Below, piece by piece: positions 6,767 through 9,512 of a stretch of DNA of 9,512 nt; the stretch's first letter is position 1, and each line of letters starts with the position of its first letter. The notes below the pieces were generated by a model. That model saw only the letters and a list, made by a program, of their open reading frames with translations. It was not told where the DNA came from and did no database searches. Made by a program: the position numbers and the translations under genes. This DNA is from Flavobacteriia bacterium (lineage in GTDB: Bacteria > Bacteroidota > Bacteroidia > Flavobacteriales > Schleiferiaceae), in assembly GCA_949516455.1 (NCBI GenBank), contig CATILC010000206.1, forward strand, positions 1 to 9,512, read 5' to 3'.

Positions 6767-7113
6767 GCAGGTCTGTAAGCCGGATTCTGTCCTCCAGGTG
6801 GAGGGCTTGTCATTTATCTGGGATGACCGTCACCGATCACCTCTAGCTGCCTACCCTCCGGCATCGGGCGGGCCGCCCTCATGCGCCGGTATACTTGACA
6901 TTTCAACCCGTGAGGTTTGCACTGCCCCTTTGGTCACCCATCGGGCGGTGGGCTCTTACCCCACCTTTTCACCCTTATCCGCCAATGGCGGACGGTTTGT
7001 TTTCTGTTGCACTGTCTGTCCCGTTAAAAAACGATCCTTCCAGTTAGGAAGCACGGTGCCCTTCGTTGTCCGGACTTTCCTCTCCCCTTCGGGAGCGACA
7101 AGCCGACCTGCTT
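6765..7113 (-). ncRNA. rnpB: RNase P RNA, bacterial type A
   Basis: The catalytic RNA of RNase P, which removes the 5' leader from precursor tRNAs together with the RnpA protein. Conserved blocks are unmistakable: GAGGAAAGTCCGGAC (7082-7068, CR-I and the 5' strand of P4) near the 5' end and ACAGAATCCGGCTTA (6790-6776, CR-V and the 3' strand of P4) near the 3' end. Helix P1 closes the molecule: GCAGGTC (7111-7105) pairs with GACCTGC (6773-6767). A short P3 hairpin (CTCCC-GAA-GGGGAG) follows P1/P2; GGGTGAAAAGGTG, GTAAGAGC and GGGTAGGCAGCT match the type A core; and AGATAAATGAC precedes the 3' region. Length is about 350 nt, normal for type A. The ends are approximate, set from P1. The 5' end lies only about 13 bases downstream of the smr gene stop. 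Confidence 0.96.
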
Positions 7114-7117
7114 GCTG

Positions 7118-7125
7118 CAAAAGTC
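7118..7125 (-). promoter_or_regulatory. Candidate -7 element of an rnpB promoter
   Basis: GACTTTTG on the minus strand differs by one base from TAnnTTTG and lies about 5-6 bases upstream of the predicted RNase P RNA 5' end, the right distance for a transcription start there. No TTTG lies at the expected 19-21 base spacing (only a TTTT 12 bases upstream), so support is weak. The alternative is processing from a longer smr transcript. Confidence 0.3.
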
Positions 7126-7126
7126 T

Positions 7127-7645
7127 TTAAAATTTGTAAAAGCGCACCTCAGTGGCACCTTGTCCAAATTCCCTGAAAGAGGCATCGTAGAATTCAATGC
7201 CCTGTTGCCTGTTCAAATAACGCTCCACCTCCGAACGCAGTCTGCCCGACCCCACTCCGTGAATGATGATGAGTCGCCTCCTGCGTTCACTTTTGGCTTT
7301 TTCAAAAGCCGATCGCAGTTCATTCATCTGTTCCATCAGAATTTCATGATCGTTCATACCGCGGGTACTGAAGAGAAAGGCACCTGCATGCAGATCGACC
7401 AAGGCACGTTCGTCGCTGGATCTGGGTTTTTCTTGAGGTCGATCGCCCTCTTGACCAAAGGCGTTCGGGGAACCGATCATATCGGGGTCGATGAATCCAT
7501 GCTCCTTGACCAGATCGGAAGCTTCCACCCACTGTTCAAATCCATCGTCCCATTGCACCAAAACACCTTCTCCCTGGACTTCCAAAACTGAACCGGCGCG
7601 ATCTTCATCCAGCATACATACTCTTTCGCCTGCTGTAAAACCCAT
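7127..7645 (-). CDS. Smr-domain protein with N-terminal beta-barrel-like domain (Bacteroidetes DUF2027/Smr type)
   Basis: 172 residues. The N-terminal part (about 1-47: GFTAGERVCMLDEDRAGSV, then VLVQWDDGFEQWVEASDLV) resembles the small SH3/KOW-like domain that starts Bacteroidetes Smr proteins. The C-terminal Smr domain (about 80-172) has VDLHAG (83-88), the HGVGSG signature (129-134) and the characteristic YDASFREFGQGATEV (153-167). Smr domains occur in MutS2 and stand-alone proteins and several bind or cut nucleic acids; the role of this form is not established. Start ATG 7645 is preferred over 7690: the extra 15 codons would be the terminator hairpin of the upstream gene, with no domain similarity. 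rnpB follows directly, which is suggestive of linked transcription but not proof of a functional link. Confidence 0.87.
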   Translation of the reverse strand: MGFTAGERVCMLDEDRAGSVLEVQGEGVLVQWDDGFEQWVEASDLVKEHGFIDPDMIGSPNAFGQEGDRPQEKPRSSDERALVDLHAGAFLFSTRGMNDHEILMEQMNELRSAFEKAKSERRRRLIIIHGVGSGRLRSEVERYLNRQQGIEFYDASFREFGQGATEVRFYKF

Positions 7646-7657
7646 AGACAGAAAGAT

Positions 7658-7682
7658 AAAAAAGCCCCGCTCGAAGCGGGGC
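7658..7682 (-). terminator. Intrinsic terminator of the T9SS surface protein gene
   Basis: On the minus strand, GCCCCGC-TTCGA-GCGGGGC forms a perfect 7-base-pair GC stem with a 5-base loop, immediately followed by TTTTTT. It lies about 27 bases after the stop codon of the surface protein and ends 12 bases before the smr ATG. It is the strongest terminator in the window and decides the smr start. Confidence 0.9.
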
Positions 7683-7709
7683 CTGTTCATTTCACTTTCC
7701 TTTAAGCGA

Positions 7710-9512
7710 TCAATAGCGGGTGATCCTTCGGGTGATGGTCGCCTTGCCCGTACGCACGCGCAAGAGATACACCCCTTGTGCTCTCGAACTCATATCAAAG
7801 CGAAGCTCAGTGCGCCCGCGGGCATCCTGAACGCTCTGCTCTTCGATCAACTGCCCGAGGGCATCGATCAACTCGACTGAGTAGTCGTTGGTCGAAGGAT
7901 TCTCGATCACCACATTCACCACATCCTTGGTCGGGTTGGGGAAGACGTTGAGGCTCGAGGCCAATTCATCCTCATTCACGGAGATGCCCGCAACGGTCAC
8001 CTCAATGATGGTATCAGCGGTGCCGCAACCATTGGCCACAGTGAGCTGAACGAAGTAGGTTCCGTTCTGCAGGTAGGTCGCAGTTGGCGTGGGACCCGTA
8101 CCGCCTGTAGCGTTGCCAAAGTCCCATGTATAGCTGCTTGCATTCAGTGAGTTGCTCGCATCAAAGTCGACCGTGGCTTGGGTCAGGGTGACCGACGAAA
8201 GCACAAATGATGCATTCACCGTAGGATCGGGTGCCGTGGGCGTAGCAAAGGCCACAGGACCAGAGAATCCGGAGGTATCGCTCGTCGCCGCACATACATC
8301 TGCAATCCAGTATTCATAGGATTGACCTGCATTCAGACCAGACAATACAAATGGACTGGTCGCTGCCAGCTGATTGCCCGTCCCTGGGGTGAATCCAGCC
8401 GGACCGTATTCGATGAGCGAAGCACCTGAGATGCTCGTCCAAGAGATCACCGCACTGTCGCATTCGACCGCTCCGGTGAACAGCCCGCTGGGCTGAGGAC
8501 AGGTCGCTACATTGGTGATGGACACCACCTGAACCAGGGTGTCTGAGATCCCACAAGTAGAATCTGTCACGACCAGTGTCACATTGTAACTACCGTTGGA
8601 CAGGAAGGTGTGGGTCGGCATAGAACCTGTTCCGTTGTTTCCGTCGCCGAAGTCCCAGCTCCAGGAGTTGGTTCCCGAAGAAGAGGATCCATCAAAGCTC
8701 ACTGTGCCCAGATTCACGGAAAAGTTGAAGGCCGCTACGGGGCCAGCGTTCGTAGTGAGCGTGCCGATGGCGGCAAAACTCGTATCTGTACCGCCGTTGC
8801 AGACATCGTACACATAGTAGTCGTAAGCCGTATTCAGATTCAGACCAGAAACCACCAATGGACTGACCGCATTGTTGACCAATATGCCAGTGCCCGGAGC
8901 GAATCCAGCAGGACCGTACTCACAGAAGCTCGAACCCGAACCGCTCACCCAATTCATAACTGCATTGGTGCAATAGGTGCTGTCGGAAACCAGTTGCGGC
9001 GTTGGACAATTTGGATTGCCATTGGTCACCACGCTGATCTCATCGATGGCCATATCGCTCGTGAAACTGCTTCCCCGCTGGCCCAGGAATTTAATCGAAA
9101 CCGTTCCGGTATAGCCCGTCAATGGCACGACCCGAAGCAGGAAGCTGTCGGATCCCGCTGTCTGCTGCTGACCTGCGAGGGTATCAAGCGTGGTCCATCC
9201 ACTTCCGTCGTTGATCTGAACATACAGATTGCCCATGGCAGCACCGAACATGTGGTAGTAGAACTCAAGGTCGGTGTTGCCTCCACCGAGATCCACTGGG
9301 GTCATCTTGGCTGCAGCCGTGTCACCAAGGCCTCCGCCTGAAGTTTCCAGGTAGAGATACATTCCGCCCGCAACTCCCGGAGTGGTCGCGTCATAGAATG
9401 GCCCCGTGTTCAATGAGTTCTCATTTGCTCCAGATGCATCTTCGGTCTCCCAACGCGGTACATTCGCTCCACCGATCTCCCAGCAATTTGAAAGTGGTGT
9501 GAGTGGTATGGA
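7710..9512 (-). CDS. Secreted multi-domain surface protein with T9SS C-terminal sorting domain (5' end beyond right edge)
   Basis: 600 residues visible; the frame is open to the right edge, so the signal peptide and N-terminus are missing. The in-frame TTG at 9413 is not the true start, because recognisable domain sequence continues upstream. Domains in order: a MAM-like jelly-roll (about 1-161, from NCWEIGGANVPRWE through GPFYDAT, LEFYYHMFG and SDMAIDEISV); FN3-like A (169-255); PKD A (258-333, with SWDFGDG); FN3-like B (338-423); PKD B (433-508, with TWDFGN); and a type A T9SS sorting domain (about 515-600: LNVFPNPTKDVVNV, GVYLLRVRTGKATITRRI). Such proteins cross the outer membrane through the type IX system and, after removal of the tail, are released or anchored on the cell surface. 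MAM, FN3 and PKD modules suggest adhesion or carbohydrate/protein binding. No catalytic domain is visible here, though one could lie upstream. A strong terminator follows. Confidence 0.92.
   Translation of the reverse strand, partial: SIPLTPLSNCWEIGGANVPRWETEDASGANENSLNTGPFYDATTPGVAGGMYLYLETSGGGLGDTAAAKMTPVDLGGGNTDLEFYYHMFGAAMGNLYVQINDGSGWTTLDTLAGQQQTAGSDSFLLRVVPLTGYTGTVSIKFLGQRGSSFTSDMAIDEISVVTNGNPNCPTPQLVSDSTYCTNAVMNWVSGSGSSFCEYGPAGFAPGTGILVNNAVSPLVVSGLNLNTAYDYYVYDVCNGGTDTSFAAIGTLTTNAGPVAAFNFSVNLGTVSFDGSSSSGTNSWSWDFGDGNNGTGSMPTHTFLSNGSYNVTLVVTDSTCGISDTLVQVVSITNVATCPQPSGLFTGAVECDSAVISWTSISGASLIEYGPAGFTPGTGNQLAATSPFVLSGLNAGQSYEYWIADVCAATSDTSGFSGPVAFATPTAPDPTVNASFVLSSVTLTQATVDFDASNSLNASSYTWDFGNATGGTGPTPTATYLQNGTYFVQLTVANGCGTADTIIEVTVAGISVNEDELASSLNVFPNPTKDVVNVVIENPSTNDYSVELIDALGQLIEEQSVQDARGRTELRFDMSSRAQGVYLLRVRTGKATITRRITRY
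7989..8501 (-). repeat. FN3+PKD repeat unit B in the surface protein gene
   Basis: Second copy of a roughly 170-codon module starting at CPQPSG and ending after the second PKD domain. It shares with unit A the motifs EYGPAGF-x-PGTG, SGLN, DVC and a PKD core with WDFG. Matching DNA around 8391-8410 and 8901-8920 lies exactly 510 bases apart. Confidence 0.7.
8502..9008 (-). repeat. FN3+PKD repeat unit A in the surface protein gene
   Basis: First copy of the module, beginning at CPTPQL just after the MAM-like domain. It is diverged from unit B at DNA level except for the conserved EYGPAGF block, so the duplication is old or held by selection rather than recent. Confidence 0.7.

Noticed and set aside
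6798..7130. Plus-strand 110-codon frame across rnpB
   Set aside because: It is the complement of the RNase P RNA gene; RNA conservation explains the sequence fully.
7650..7657. TATCTTTC as a -7 box for smr
   Set aside because: One mismatch to consensus, no TTTG at the required spacing, and it overlaps the terminator U-tract; an expected chance match in T-rich sequence.
7646..7690. N-terminal extension of the Smr protein to 7690
   Set aside because: These 15 codons are mostly the GC-rich terminator hairpin and T tract of the upstream gene and encode nothing like the family N-terminus.
8610..9341. Plus-strand open frame of 243 codons opposite the surface protein
   Set aside because: It lies fully antisense to clear MAM, FN3 and PKD domain sequence and its translation has no recognisable domain or hydrophobic pattern. 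It is a shadow of the GC-biased real gene.

Overview
The window looks like a piece of a Bacteroidota chromosome, probably from the Flavobacteriales or a neighbouring order. The support is: a protein with a C-terminal type IX secretion (T9SS) sorting domain; a two-domain Smr protein of the Bacteroidetes type; a surE / lpxB / comEC gene neighbourhood; a promoter matching the Bacteroidetes primary-sigma consensus (TTTG-N19-TAnnTTTG); and little use of Shine-Dalgarno sites. Base composition is moderate (about half G+C in most genes), with one clearly AT-rich gene. Every gene, including the RNA gene, is on the minus strand, so transcription runs from the right edge to the left edge.

Right part (about 7650-9512): the C-terminal 600 residues of a large secreted surface protein (MAM-like domain, two FN3+PKD units, T9SS tail), closed by a strong intrinsic terminator. 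Next come a small Smr-domain protein and, about 13 bases after its stop codon, the RNase P RNA gene rnpB. An inverted repeat separates rnpB from a GapN-like aldehyde dehydrogenase (non-phosphorylating glyceraldehyde-3-phosphate dehydrogenase family), which ends in a probable weak terminator.

Left part (1-5092): a near-perfect Bacteroidetes promoter precedes a tightly packed set of seven genes: a 64-residue one-helix membrane protein, the nucleotidase SurE, a 99-residue three-helix membrane protein, a GT14-like glycosyltransferase, lipid A disaccharide synthase LpxB, a SpoIID/LytB-domain exported protein, and the start of the DNA-uptake channel ComEC, which runs off the left edge. Most junctions overlap or are under 70 bases. 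The set combines envelope biogenesis (LpxB, SpoIID/LytB, perhaps the glycosyltransferase) with nucleotide salvage (SurE) and DNA uptake (ComEC). The glycosyltransferase is the AT-rich outlier and may be a later insertion.

I saw no mobile element, CRISPR array, tRNA, toxin-antitoxin pair or recognisable defence system. Nothing here makes a convincing case for an undescribed system. The better leads are the altered active-site motif in the dehydrogenase, the AT-rich glycosyltransferase inside the operon, and the details of the RNase P RNA gene.
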